Part shown: one piece after another, positions 54,137 to 63,878 of the stretch
How positions within the stretch are numbered: the stretch's first letter is position 1
How the letters are laid out: each line of letters opens with the position of its first letter
DNA from: an uncultured Parafilimonas sp.
GTDB taxonomy: Bacteria > Bacteroidota > Bacteroidia > Chitinophagales > Chitinophagaceae
Assembly: GCA_903882935.1 (NCBI GenBank)
Contig: CAIRZB010000058.1
Coordinates: 38,245 to 102,244 of the forward strand
Reading direction: 5' to 3'
Length of the DNA stretch: 64,000 nt
Notes under the pieces: generated by a model
What the model saw: the letters and a program-made list of their open reading frames with translations, nothing else
What the model was told of the DNA's origin: nothing
The model's database searches: none
Position numbers and translations under genes: made by a program

Positions 54137-55213
54137 ATGAAGAGATACCCCAGTATCAGTGGCTTAAGGGCCATAAGTTGTTTGATAGTTATATTGTCGC
54201 ATATTATTCTTAGGCTGGATGCATTAAACGATACGCTTAAGCACCATTTTGTATTTAGTTTTACCAAAATATTCGAAGACGGAGCCTTTGGGGTGAATGT
54301 TTTTTTTGTAATCTCAGGCCTGCTTATTACAACCCTATTGCTGCAGGAAGAAGAAAAAAACCATCATGTATCATTAAAAAATTTTTATATCAGGCGCACC
54401 CTGCGCATTTTTCCTGCTTACTATTTTATGTTACTGGTTTACTTTGTTGCACAGTTGGCCGGTTTTATGAAATTGAAGAACGTATCGTGGTTAACCTCCA
54501 TTACCTATACCACATATTTTTACCCAGATACCAACTGGCTTACTGTACATACTTGGTCGCTAAGTGTTGAGGAGCATTTTTATTTATTTTGGCCCTTAAT
54601 TTTTAGGGCCGGGGATAAACTGCGAAAAAATATAGCTCTATGGATTATTTTGGCTGTGCCGGTAATTAGGCTCGTAAAGTATATATACAATATTGGTTGG
54701 ATTTACGATGAGTCTTTATTTACACGAATTGATGCAATTGCCTTAGGGTGTTTTGTTGCATTATACAAGGATGAAATTATGAGGCTGCTCGAAAACAAGT
54801 GGAAGCCGCTGTTTTATGGAAGTTTAATAATATTATGGTTGTTGCCACCATTTGAATACCTCATAAATAAAATTGGCCTTAATTATCTGCTGATTCCATT
54901 TGGTACCACGCATGGTACGATTGGTAATATTTTAATTGCCATCATTATTTTGTTCTCAGTGTACAAAAGCAATGGTATCTGGTTTAAAATGTTAAATTCC
55001 AGATTATTAAACTATATCGGCTTATTATCGTATAGTCTATATTTATGGCAACAGTTATTTACACTCAACAGGCCCTCATTATGGGTTACTAAATTTCCCC
55101 AAAATCTTGTATTTATCACTTTAGCTGCTCTGTTTTCCTACTATGCAATAGAAAAACCATTTTTGAAACTAAAATCTGTTTTCCAATCGAAAGAAACGGC
55201 CAAAGCAGATTAA
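54137..55213 (+). CDS. Acyltransferase 3 family membrane protein
   Basis: A 358-residue O-acyltransferase. The start MKRYPSISGLRAISCLIVIL with SHIILRL has the Arg/His motif; GAFGVNVFFVISGLLITTLL, NFYIRRTLRIFPAYYFMLLV, and WLTVHTWSLSVEEHFYLFWP match the OafA/YrhL family closely. About nine to ten transmembrane helices. With the gene at 51646 it makes two integral acyltransferases in the locus. ATG at 54137. Confidence 0.93.
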   Translation: MKRYPSISGLRAISCLIVILSHIILRLDALNDTLKHHFVFSFTKIFEDGAFGVNVFFVISGLLITTLLLQEEEKNHHVSLKNFYIRRTLRIFPAYYFMLLVYFVAQLAGFMKLKNVSWLTSITYTTYFYPDTNWLTVHTWSLSVEEHFYLFWPLIFRAGDKLRKNIALWIILAVPVIRLVKYIYNIGWIYDESLFTRIDAIALGCFVALYKDEIMRLLENKWKPLFYGSLIILWLLPPFEYLINKIGLNYLLIPFGTTHGTIGNILIAIIILFSVYKSNGIWFKMLNSRLLNYIGLLSYSLYLWQQLFTLNRPSLWVTKFPQNLVFITLAALFSYYAIEKPFLKLKSVFQSKETAKAD

Positions 55214-55243
55214 ATCATTTTCCACGCTTATTGTACTATAAGA

Positions 55244-56389
55244 ATGGCTAAAAAAATATGTCTTTTCACGGCCCATTCCCCTGCTGGCGGCGGGGGAAGC
55301 GTTATTTTAAGGAGCTTGATAACAAACCTTGCCGAGTTTTCTTTTTCATGGAAATACCTTGCAAACAGCAAACATTGCGATTACCCAGAGGGGTACTTAG
55401 GCCAAGGTATAATGAATAAAGGGTTGTTAAGGTCAATTTACCATACATGGGTAATGTTGGTAGGGTTTAAGAGCAGTGGCATTAACAGTATTGTGAAAGA
55501 ATTGCTGGCTGTTGAATGCGATGCATATTGGGTTGTTTCGCACAACGAAGGGCTTAGGGTTGCATTGGAACTTGCAAGCAAACAACAGCAACGCCCCGTG
55601 CATTTATCGGTACATGATGATTGGGCGGGGGCAATTTGTGCAAGGTCTTTCCGTTTCCGGATGTTAAAAAACACGGCCAACCGCCTCACAATAAAAACGC
55701 TAAGAACTGTTAATACCTTTGATGTGATAAGCACAAACATGAGGGCTTATTACAAAGAGATTTGTGGTATTGAAGGGTACATTTGCCATAGATACCTGCC
55801 CAGCAAGTCCCTTGTTTTACAAGGCGCACCGGTAGACGATATGGGTGAAATAACTGTTGGTCATATTGGGTCAATTTATGATAAAAAAGATTTTATCCAG
55901 TTTATTACTTTGCTACAAATATGGTCGTTGGCAAGGGGCAAAAAAGCAGTAATACGCATGTGGGGCTGCCATTTAAAAACACAGGACATTCCTGTTCATT
56001 TGCAAGCCATGGTTATCTTTTACAATGCCCTGCCCGAGGAAGAGGTGATACCGATGCTTGCCCAATGCAGTTTTGTTTATGCAATGTACCCGTTTGAAAA
56101 AACGCTGCATATTTTTGCTGAAACAAGCTTACCAACAAAACTAACTACTTACGTTCAGGCCGGCCGGCCAATTTTTGGGCATTGCCCGGCAACGAGCAGC
56201 CTACGGCAATTTATACATGATACGAATACAGGGGTTGTATGGAATGGTATAAGTAGTAATGAAGGGAAAGAGGCATGCGAAGCCATACAAAACATTAGTG
56301 TAGAACAAAGTGTCTGGGAAAATGTACAGGCTGCCTATTTTGGCGAAAATAATTTACACACAATGCGCAAAGTTTTCAACCAAAACTAA
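55244..56389 (+). CDS. Glycosyltransferase (GT-B), paralogue of the gene at 50185
   Basis: A 381-residue GT-B-like protein. N-terminal KICLFTAHSPAGGGGSVILR, central YWVVSHNEGLRVALELAS and LSVHDDWAGA, C-terminal VGHIGSIYDKKDFIQF and VRMWGCH-like IRMWGCHLKTQ. The GGGSxILR motif and the H-D segment recur in the gene at 50185, so the two are likely distant paralogues. Specificity unknown. ATG at 55244, 30 bases after the acyltransferase. Confidence 0.78.
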   Translation: MAKKICLFTAHSPAGGGGSVILRSLITNLAEFSFSWKYLANSKHCDYPEGYLGQGIMNKGLLRSIYHTWVMLVGFKSSGINSIVKELLAVECDAYWVVSHNEGLRVALELASKQQQRPVHLSVHDDWAGAICARSFRFRMLKNTANRLTIKTLRTVNTFDVISTNMRAYYKEICGIEGYICHRYLPSKSLVLQGAPVDDMGEITVGHIGSIYDKKDFIQFITLLQIWSLARGKKAVIRMWGCHLKTQDIPVHLQAMVIFYNALPEEEVIPMLAQCSFVYAMYPFEKTLHIFAETSLPTKLTTYVQAGRPIFGHCPATSSLRQFIHDTNTGVVWNGISSNEGKEACEAIQNISVEQSVWENVQAAYFGENNLHTMRKVFNQN

Positions 56390-56460
56390 ACTTGTTAGCC
56401 CTGCAATAAAAGGTGACACATTTTTATCACTGGCAAGCAGTATAGCGTTTTTTTTAAAAT

Positions 56461-57699
56461 ATGCAAATCATAGTTTCTCACCCAACAGGTAACGCAAATG
56501 TAAAAGCGGCATTACAAGGCATGGTCAACCAAAATGCCCTATCAGCTTTTTATACATCGGTGGCTATTTTTCCCGGCACGTTGGGCTATGCATTAAGTAA
56601 TATTAAGCCGCTGGGTGATATTAGAAAGAGAACGCTAAACCCCAATTTGAGGCCCTTCACGCACACAAAGCCCCTGCCTGAATTATGCCGCCTATTGGCT
56701 ATGAAAGCAGGCCTTAGGCAATTAATTGAACATGAGAAAGGGGTATTTTCGGTTGATGCCATTTACCGGGGGCTAGATAAAAAAGTGACAGCGGATTTGC
56801 ATAAATGGCATAAAAAGAAAAATGTGGCCTTGTATGCATACGAAGATGGCGCATGTTTTTCGTTTAGGGAGGCAAAAAAGCAAGGAATAACCTGCCTGTA
56901 TGATTTACCCATTGGTTATTGGCGGGTGGCGAGGGATATTTTGGAAGCGGAAAAAGAAAGATGGCCTGATTGGGCATCTACCATAATGGGTTTGAGGGAT
57001 TCGCCCGAAAAATTGCAAAGGAAAGATGATGAAATAAAGCTGGCCGACCATGTTTTTGTGGCCAGCCAATTTACAGCAACCACCTTGCAGAAGTATGCCG
57101 GCAGGGTAGGGCCTGTGCATATAGTTCCGTATGGGTACCCTGACGTTATTGGCAAACGCGACTATGCAACCGGGGCCACAGCAAAGTTGAAACTGCTTTT
57201 TGTGGGTGGCTTATCTCAACGTAAAGGCATTGCCGACATGTTTGCCGCGGTGGCAAATATAAAAAATCATGTTAGTTTAACGGTGGTTGGGCGAAAGAGC
57301 ACGGAGAACTGCAAGCCATTAAACGACGCATTGAATGAATGTAACTGGATACCTTCATTGCCGCATACCGAAATATTAAAATTGATGCGTAGCCATGATG
57401 TGTTGTTATTCCCCTCATTATTTGAAGGATTCGGCTTGGTTATTACTGAAGCCATGTCGCAAGGTACGCCCGTGATTACGACCGAAAGAACTGCTGGGCC
57501 AGACTTAATAGAACATGGGCGTAACGGTTGGCTGGTTAAAGCGGGTAGTACAGAAGGTTTGCAAGAAATGATTGAGCAACTATTGTTAAAGCGAGAAGAT
57601 GTTAAAAATAATGGTACCGCAGCAATGGAGTCGGCCCGCATTAGGCCATGGTCTGTTTATGGAAGTGAATTGCAAAACAAAATAAACAGCATATTATAA
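56461..57699 (+). CDS. Glycosyltransferase family 4
   Basis: A 412-residue GT4 enzyme. The C-terminal half is typical: KLLFVGGLSQRKGIADMFAA, LTVVGRKSTEN, WIPSLPHTEILKLM, and the donor-binding SLFEGFGLVITEAMSQGTPV (EX7E). The N-terminal half contains HVFVASQFTATTLQK. ATG at 56461, 71 bases after the previous gene. Donor and acceptor sugars unknown. Confidence 0.92.
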   Translation: MQIIVSHPTGNANVKAALQGMVNQNALSAFYTSVAIFPGTLGYALSNIKPLGDIRKRTLNPNLRPFTHTKPLPELCRLLAMKAGLRQLIEHEKGVFSVDAIYRGLDKKVTADLHKWHKKKNVALYAYEDGACFSFREAKKQGITCLYDLPIGYWRVARDILEAEKERWPDWASTIMGLRDSPEKLQRKDDEIKLADHVFVASQFTATTLQKYAGRVGPVHIVPYGYPDVIGKRDYATGATAKLKLLFVGGLSQRKGIADMFAAVANIKNHVSLTVVGRKSTENCKPLNDALNECNWIPSLPHTEILKLMRSHDVLLFPSLFEGFGLVITEAMSQGTPVITTERTAGPDLIEHGRNGWLVKAGSTEGLQEMIEQLLLKREDVKNNGTAAMESARIRPWSVYGSELQNKINSIL

Positions 57700-57892
57700 C
57701 GGGGTGACTTATACAGATTTCTAGATAAAGTGTATTTCAACTAGTTATAAAATTAGACTTCGAATAAATTTAGCATGCTACAAATTATAAAACTACGTTT
57801 TCGAGAGTCTAAACCAAATGCAAGTCCGAAATAGGGGAAACAAAATTTCCCAATTAGCGGAATGGTATTTAACTTGAACACTTATATTAAAA

Positions 57893-59203
57893 ATGCACAT
57901 CAATTATAGTACTGTACAGCAGCAAAAAGAGGCCAAGGCAAAAAGAAATATCAAAAAGGCAATTTGGCTATATTTTTGGCTGCTTATTTTTGAAGGGGCT
58001 TTACGTAAATGGGTTTTACCAGCTTTGGCTGCGCCACTTTTGATTGTAAGAGACCCAGTAGCCATTTGGATATTGATTACGGCAATCAGCAACAACTTTT
58101 TAAAGCGCAATATTTTTTTATTCGCAGTAATTGTTACCACTGCAATTTCGTTTATCACCACCATGCTGGTAGGGCACCAAAATTTATTTGTGGCCGTTTT
58201 TGGGGCACGAATCTTTCTGCTTCATTTCCCGCTAATTTTTGTTATCGCAAATGTTTTTAGCCATGATGATGTGGTTAAAATGGGCAAGGCTTTTGTTTGG
58301 TTAACACCGCCTATGACGCTTTTAATTGCGTTTCAATTTTACAGCCCTCAAACAGCCTGGGTTAACAGGGGTGTGGGCGGAGACGAGTCAGGGGCTGGCT
58401 TTTCCGGTGCTTTAGGATATTTTAGGCCACCGGCAACTTTCTCCTTTATAAGCGGTACTACGCTGTTCTTTTCTTTGGCTGGCGCGTTCATTCTCTATTT
58501 TTGGTTTAACGCGTCTTATATAAAAAAATGGCTGCTCATATTGGCAACAGTTGCCTGGCTGGCTTCAATACCTATATGCATCAGCCGTACACTTTTTTTC
58601 CAAGCCGTTGCAACTGTGCTTTTTCTGTTGCCTGCCATCTTGCGCAACCCAAAATACATTTCACGTGCATTTGTAGTTATGGGCAGCATTGCGGGTATTT
58701 TTGTTATACTGGCCTTATCCCCAATTTTACAATCTGCAACCGAAGCATTCAGTGCCAGGTATAATTCAGCCAATGAAAGTGGGGGTGGCGTTCAGGTAGT
58801 ATTGCTAGACCGCATTTTTGGCGGTATTATTTCAGCATTCCAGTACAGTTACGACCAACCATTTTTAGGGTACGGCCTTGGCATGGGTACCAGTGCCGGA
58901 TCCCAATTGCTAACGGGTAAGGCTCAATTCTTAATTTCTGAGCAGGAATGGGCCAGAATGATTGGGGAATCCGGCTTACTGCTTGGCATTGTTTTTATAT
59001 TAGTTAGGGTGGGCGTTGTTTTTTCGGCACTACGGTCAAGTTTACGGCAACTTGCTACTAGTGGCGACATCTTGCCTTGGTTATTGTTAAGTGTTGGTTT
59101 TTTGCAAATTTCACAAGGGGAGTGGGGCGGGCCAACCATACTCGGGTTTTCGGTTATTATTGGGGGCCTTATGTTCGCCTGTTTCAAAAAAGTTAGTGAT
59201 TAA
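57893..59203 (+). CDS. Wzy-like O-antigen/capsule polymerase
   Basis: A 436-residue integral membrane protein with about 11-12 hydrophobic segments and a periplasmic loop, resembling Wzy/WaaL-type polymerases and ligases. Segments: YFWLLIFEGALRKWVLPALA, AIWILITAISNNFL, LHFPLIFVIANVFS, FSLAGAFILYFWFNASY, FLLPAILRNP. A conserved-looking loop has RPPATFSFISGTTL and a C-terminal GYGLGMGTSAGSQLL. It would polymerise repeat units. ATG at 57893. Confidence 0.85.
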   Translation: MHINYSTVQQQKEAKAKRNIKKAIWLYFWLLIFEGALRKWVLPALAAPLLIVRDPVAIWILITAISNNFLKRNIFLFAVIVTTAISFITTMLVGHQNLFVAVFGARIFLLHFPLIFVIANVFSHDDVVKMGKAFVWLTPPMTLLIAFQFYSPQTAWVNRGVGGDESGAGFSGALGYFRPPATFSFISGTTLFFSLAGAFILYFWFNASYIKKWLLILATVAWLASIPICISRTLFFQAVATVLFLLPAILRNPKYISRAFVVMGSIAGIFVILALSPILQSATEAFSARYNSANESGGGVQVVLLDRIFGGIISAFQYSYDQPFLGYGLGMGTSAGSQLLTGKAQFLISEQEWARMIGESGLLLGIVFILVRVGVVFSALRSSLRQLATSGDILPWLLLSVGFLQISQGEWGGPTILGFSVIIGGLMFACFKKVSD

Positions 59204-59212
59204 GTGGCAGCA

Positions 59213-59240
59213 TTAACCAAAGCCAGCCGGCTTTGGTTAA
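59213..59240 (+). terminator. Perfect 12-base hairpin between two locus genes
   Basis: TTAACCAAAGCC (59213-59224) and GGCTTTGGTTAA (59229-59240) pair perfectly over an AGCC loop, ten bases after the polymerase stop. No T-run follows. May be a processing site, pause, or terminator. Confidence 0.5.
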
Positions 59241-59282
59241 CATCGCCCGGGCAAACAGTAGTTTTTTATTTGCAACTTAAAT

Positions 59283-60446
59283 ATGGCTCAAAAAAAGAAA
59301 ATAATATTAATAGCCAATTACCTGCCAGATAAACAGCAAAGCATGCGGCTGTTTGCTGAGATGCTTGAAAGGGGTTTTATAAAACACGGTGTTTCGGTAG
59401 AAAAATGGCAACCATTGGTTTTTTTGGGTATAGGCCAAACCACAAACCGGGGATTTTCAAAATGGCTTGGCTACATAGATAAGTGGATTATATTCCCGCC
59501 TGTTTTAATGTTGAAAGTTTTACTGCTTAAAATAACGGGCGTAGAATGTAATTATCATATTTGCGACCATTCTAATTCATTCTATTTAAGATTTCTACCC
59601 AAAAACCGCACTGTTATCACTTGCCACGATGTGTTGGCTATCCGTGGCGCAATGGGGTACGCCGACGCATATTGCCCGGCCTCGTATTTTGGCAAAATTC
59701 TCCAAAAAAACATTTTAAAAAACCTGCTAAATGCCAAAAGAATCATAGCAGTATCCAACTTCACGTACAATCAATTGAACAATTTGTTTTTGAATAGCAA
59801 AAGTGCTACCATAAATGAAAAAAAAGACTGGACTGTTATACACAACGCGTTTAATGGTTCGTTTTCTGTATTGGATAAAAACACGGTTTACGAGCGTATT
59901 GCAAAAGCAGGCATTGTTAACAGCGTTCCGTATGTTTTACATGTTGGTGCCTCCGGAAAAAGAAAAAACAGGAAATTGCTCGTTTTGATGATAGACAAAC
60001 TATCTGGAAAATGGAACGGTAAAATTGTTTTTGCGGGTCAGGCGATAGATGCGGAATTAAAGGCACTAATTACACCAAAGAATTTGGAATACAGGGTAAT
60101 TTCGCTGGTACGGCCAAACCACGAATTATTGGAGGCGTTGTATAATGGGTGCCAAGCCTTTATATTTCCCTCATACTCGGAAGGCTTTGGGTGGCCCGTT
60201 ATTGAAGCGCAAGCCTGTGGGGTACCTGTAATAGCAAGTAATGTTGAGCCAATGCCTGAGATAAGCGGCAACGCTGCCTTGCACGTTAACCCCGACAATG
60301 CCGATGATTTTGCCAATGCATTGCTTAGCCTTAACAATACCGAGATACGGCATGGGTTGATTAACAAAGGGTTTGAAAATTGTAAAAGATTTGAGGTAGA
60401 TAAATTTATTATCGCCTACCTAAAATTCCATGGGTTGGGTGATTAA
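59283..60446 (+). CDS. Glycosyltransferase family 4
   Basis: A 387-residue GT4 enzyme. The family core is clear: VPYVLHVGASGKRKNRKLLV, IVFAGQAIDAELKALI, SLVRPNHELLEALYNGCQAF, and the EX7E block PSYSEGFGWPVIEAQACGVP followed by VIASNVEPMPEISGNAA. The N-terminal half shows VITCHDVLAIRG and IIAVSNFTYNQL. ATG at 59283. Confidence 0.94.
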   Translation: MAQKKKIILIANYLPDKQQSMRLFAEMLERGFIKHGVSVEKWQPLVFLGIGQTTNRGFSKWLGYIDKWIIFPPVLMLKVLLLKITGVECNYHICDHSNSFYLRFLPKNRTVITCHDVLAIRGAMGYADAYCPASYFGKILQKNILKNLLNAKRIIAVSNFTYNQLNNLFLNSKSATINEKKDWTVIHNAFNGSFSVLDKNTVYERIAKAGIVNSVPYVLHVGASGKRKNRKLLVLMIDKLSGKWNGKIVFAGQAIDAELKALITPKNLEYRVISLVRPNHELLEALYNGCQAFIFPSYSEGFGWPVIEAQACGVPVIASNVEPMPEISGNAALHVNPDNADDFANALLSLNNTEIRHGLINKGFENCKRFEVDKFIIAYLKFHGLGD

Positions 60447-60590
60447 CAAAATAAGTGTGGTGAAGTAGCAATTAAGCTACGTCAAAAAAATATCAGCAGT
60501 ACTTTTTTAAAAAATTGGCTGTTATACTTTTATTATACGTTGGCCGATACGTGGCTACGCCAATACAATGATGGATATTTTAAACAGAAT

Positions 60591-61817
60591 ATGAAAATTC
60601 TTAGGATAATTGCCTCGATGCAGCCAAAAAATGGAGGCCCAGGGCAGGGTATCAGGCACTCAATTACCGAAATGGCCAAAAGCGGTATTATAAACCACGT
60701 GGTTTGTTTAGATAACCCCGTTGAGCAATACCTAACGGATAAAATAGACAATTTTACCATATACGCATTGGGGCCAAGCAGCACAGGCTGGCAATATAGC
60801 AAGGCTTTGCGGCCTTGGCTAAATAAAAATTTGCAAAACTATGACGTAGTTATTGTACACGGGTTGTGGCTATACCATGGCTACGCCGCGTACAAAGCAG
60901 TCAAAAAGAGAAATGCGCTAATCACTAAAACCCATAGCAAGGAAAAGCAGATTAAATTTTTCGTAATGCCCCATGGCATGCTTGACCCTTATTTTCAAAA
61001 AGCTGGCAGCAGAAGGTTAAAAGCCATAAGAAACTTTTTTTATTGGTATTTGGTGGAATGTAAGGTTATACATTTTGCAGATGCTATGTTATTTACCTCA
61101 AAATCTGAATTGGAGCTTGCTCGAGAAACTTTTGCCTATTACAAACCGAAAAATGAGGTAAATATTGGCTACGGAATACCTTACCCCAAACCGGAAAACC
61201 CCAACTGTGCAGACACCTTTAGGGATAAGACACATGGGTTAGGTACACGGCCATATTGGGTATTTTTAAGCAGAATTCACGAAAAAAAAGGGATTGATTT
61301 GCTTTTGGACGGGTACAAATACTTGTTAGAAAATCAGTTGTCAACCCTTGGAGAACAGCATATTGAATTACCCTGTATAGTTATTGCTGGCCCAGGGTGG
61401 GACGAACCCTACGGAAAAATGGTAGCCGAAAAAATTAACGCGGAACCATTGTTTAAAAACAGGGTGTTTACAGTTGGTATGATTACTGGTGACTTAAAAT
61501 GGGGGGCATTAATAGGGGCGGAGGCTTTTGTTTTGCCAAGCCACCAGGAAAATTTTGGCATTGCCGTAGCAGAGGCACTCGCCTGCCATACACCTGTGTT
61601 AATCACCAATAAAGTAAACATTTGGCGCGAGGTTGAGGCTGCGGGGGCCGCAATTGTTGCCGACGACACCTTTGAAGGCGTAAAAGGGCTACTAACACAA
61701 TGGCTTAGTATAAGCCGGGATGAAAAATACAAAATGAGGGAAAACGCTTTTAAGTGCTTTTCAACAACTTATAACATTAGTAAACCCACCGAAAACCTAC
61801 TAACCGCGCTTGCTTAA
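60591..61817 (+). CDS. Glycosyltransferase family 4
   Basis: A 408-residue GT4 enzyme. MKILRIIASMQPKNGGPGQG starts the GT-B fold; VIVHGLWLYHGYAAYKAV and VMPHGMLDPYFQK are typical of Bacteroidota GT4 proteins; the C-terminal part has FLSRIHEKKGIDLLLDGYK, VIAGPGWDEPYGKMV, and the EX7E block PSHQENFGIAVAEALACHTP. ATG at 60591 is chosen because the longer frame's first 17 residues do not fit the fold. Confidence 0.93.
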   Translation: MKILRIIASMQPKNGGPGQGIRHSITEMAKSGIINHVVCLDNPVEQYLTDKIDNFTIYALGPSSTGWQYSKALRPWLNKNLQNYDVVIVHGLWLYHGYAAYKAVKKRNALITKTHSKEKQIKFFVMPHGMLDPYFQKAGSRRLKAIRNFFYWYLVECKVIHFADAMLFTSKSELELARETFAYYKPKNEVNIGYGIPYPKPENPNCADTFRDKTHGLGTRPYWVFLSRIHEKKGIDLLLDGYKYLLENQLSTLGEQHIELPCIVIAGPGWDEPYGKMVAEKINAEPLFKNRVFTVGMITGDLKWGALIGAEAFVLPSHQENFGIAVAEALACHTPVLITNKVNIWREVEAAGAAIVADDTFEGVKGLLTQWLSISRDEKYKMRENAFKCFSTTYNISKPTENLLTALA

Positions 61818-62056
61818 AAGCACTGTTAGTTGCTATCAATTCAATATTGTCCCCCAAAACTTTTGGAAACAACAGCACGAAATTTGCTTTTATAGTTACC
61901 TGTCACTTGCCTGTTTCTTTATTTTACGGTTGAAATAAACCGTGCCTTAAAAACGGTTTTTATTAAGATACATTGGGCATAAAACCGGTAACATAAAAAA
62001 GTTTTATGTTGGTTTCTATACTATAAATGGCACTAAAATTGTTAAATGGCTAACAA

Positions 62057-62602
62057 ATGGTAAATCAAGATACCTATAAGGGCGCTTCATTTTCATTAGG
62101 CAATAGGGTGGCCCGGCTTGTATGGGGTTTATTTTCTGTGGTCTTTTTTAAATACTCCCCACGGGTATTGCATTCGTGGCGTTCTTTTATTTTAAAGTGT
62201 TTTGGTGCTAAGTTGGGTAAAGGCGTACACATATACCCCAAAGTAACCATTTGGGCCCCTTGGAACTTGGATGTAGGTGATGAGTCTGGCATTGGTAACG
62301 GTGCCATAATTTATAACCAAGGCAAAATTACCATAGGCAAGCGGGTTGTAATTTCCCAAGGGGCGCACTTATGTTCAGGTACACACGACTATACCAAACG
62401 CGGCTTTCCGTTAATAACCAACCCAATCAATATTGAAGACGAAGTTTGGATTGCGGCGGAGGCTTTTATTCATCCCGGCGTAACCATAGGTGCAGGTTCC
62501 GTCATTGGCGCGAGAGCAGTGGTGCATAATGATATGCCCCAGTGGATGGTATGTGCCGGCCACCCGTGTAAACCGCTTAAACCCAGGGTTATAAATGACT
62601 AG
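62057..62602 (+). CDS. WcaF-like hexapeptide acetyltransferase
   Basis: A 181-residue left-handed beta-helix acetyltransferase resembling the colanic-acid WcaF protein: FSLGNRVARLVWGLFSVVFF, SWRSFILKCFGAKLGKGVHI, PKVTIWAPWNLDVGDESGIG, HDYTKRGFPLITNPINIEDE, WIAAEAFIHPGVTIGAGSVI and CAGHPCKPLKPR. Probably acetylates a sugar in the polymer. Its last eight bases overlap the next gene. ATG at 62057. Confidence 0.9.
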   Translation: MVNQDTYKGASFSLGNRVARLVWGLFSVVFFKYSPRVLHSWRSFILKCFGAKLGKGVHIYPKVTIWAPWNLDVGDESGIGNGAIIYNQGKITIGKRVVISQGAHLCSGTHDYTKRGFPLITNPINIEDEVWIAAEAFIHPGVTIGAGSVIGARAVVHNDMPQWMVCAGHPCKPLKPRVIND

Positions 62603-63878
62603 CATTTCCTTTATAGTTAAGTTGCCTAATAAAACATGCAACCATGTTTGTTTTATGGTAGTGGTGGTGCTTTGCTTTTTGTTTGTTTTGCCGGTGTATT
62701 TATTTGGCCAAAGCAGCCGAAAGGCGCAATTGACACAGGGTAGCCAATTTAGCTTTCAATTAAAACAGGCGGCCAATACCAGTGCCGGTGTTTATACTAA
62801 AGACAGTATTTTGGTGAGGACATTATGGAGCGGAAAGAAATTTTCCGCCGGAAAATATACCAATTATTGGGATGGGAGGGATGATGAAGGCAACTTAGTT
62901 GAATCCGGCACCTATTATGTAAAGGTACTTTCAAACAATGTAACGTATACTTGGGAGGGGGTAATTGGCAATACTTCCGATTCGCTAACCGGCCCTACTG
63001 TGTATAACGGTTATGGCAGGATGAATGGAATGGTTATTGTTGGTAACACAGCCTTTTTTTCTAAGGCATATTCGGAGGGTTCGCCAAGTTATGCCAAGTT
63101 TAATATCAACAATCCGCAGCAAAGGCAATGGGTTGGCTTATCTAAGCCTATAACCCTGAGTACACTTTTCGTGGCCTCCGACGGAGTAAATGTTTATTGG
63201 AGCAATGTATTTTTCAGAGATACGTCTAACTGTTTTGTAACAGCCACAAAAGTAGTGGATGATGCAGAAGTTATTTTTAATAGAGGCCCTAAGTTTATGA
63301 CCAAATGGGGCGGTGAATTTAAGAGTGTTATCGATTTTTATAACGGCAATAACGCTGTTCCAACCGGTCTTGCAGTTCAAAAAAAAGGCAAGTATTTAAT
63401 AGTTGCCCATGGCCTACAAAATAGGGTTGACGTGTTGGATAAATTTACTGGGGAATTAATTAGGGTAATAAATTTAGCCGCAGCCGCTGCAATGGCAATT
63501 GATAACGATGATGCGTTATGGGTATCATTTAGCGAAAATGGCGTTTCGGTCGTAAAAAAATTTACAATTCTGGGCGACGGGCAGCTTTCTGAACCTATTT
63601 TAGCGTTAAAAGGGGTTGTTGAGCCATTAGCCCTTGCAGTTTCGCCCAACAATGCTGTTTTGGTTGTGGCCGACGGGGGTATAAACCAGCAATTGAAGGC
63701 ATTTAACAACCAATCTGGCAGAGAAGAATGGGTTTTTGGCAAACACGGCGGTTATTTTGCTGACCCTAAAGTGAGTGTTGAAAAATTTTATTTTACTGAC
63801 AAAAGGCAACCACAAGCTGTTGGTTTGCAAACATTTATAGCTTTTGAGCCAAATGGGAGTTTAGGAATTAGCACTTAG
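62595..63878 (+). CDS. Secreted FlgD-Ig/beta-propeller-like protein, 3' end apparently cut by an IS
   Basis: 427 residues with a long signal sequence (VCFMVVVVLCFLFVLPVYLF; an alternative start at 62655 shortens it). A FlgD-Ig-like module follows (SILVRTLWSGKKFSAGKYTN, YWDGRDDEGNLVESGTYYVK), then beta-propeller-like repeats (TGLAVQKKGKYLIVAHGLQN, AMAIDNDDALWVSFSENGVS, VEPLALAVSPNNAVLVVADG). The frame stops after FIAFEPNGSLGIST, whereas the propeller should go on; the final codons overlap a transposase on the other strand. So the gene is probably interrupted at about 63860. Its start overlaps the WcaF-like gene by eight bases. A surface or adhesin-like role is inferred. Confidence 0.8.
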   Translation: MTSISFIVKLPNKTCNHVCFMVVVVLCFLFVLPVYLFGQSSRKAQLTQGSQFSFQLKQAANTSAGVYTKDSILVRTLWSGKKFSAGKYTNYWDGRDDEGNLVESGTYYVKVLSNNVTYTWEGVIGNTSDSLTGPTVYNGYGRMNGMVIVGNTAFFSKAYSEGSPSYAKFNINNPQQRQWVGLSKPITLSTLFVASDGVNVYWSNVFFRDTSNCFVTATKVVDDAEVIFNRGPKFMTKWGGEFKSVIDFYNGNNAVPTGLAVQKKGKYLIVAHGLQNRVDVLDKFTGELIRVINLAAAAAMAIDNDDALWVSFSENGVSVVKKFTILGDGQLSEPILALKGVVEPLALAVSPNNAVLVVADGGINQQLKAFNNQSGREEWVFGKHGGYFADPKVSVEKFYFTDKRQPQAVGLQTFIAFEPNGSLGIST

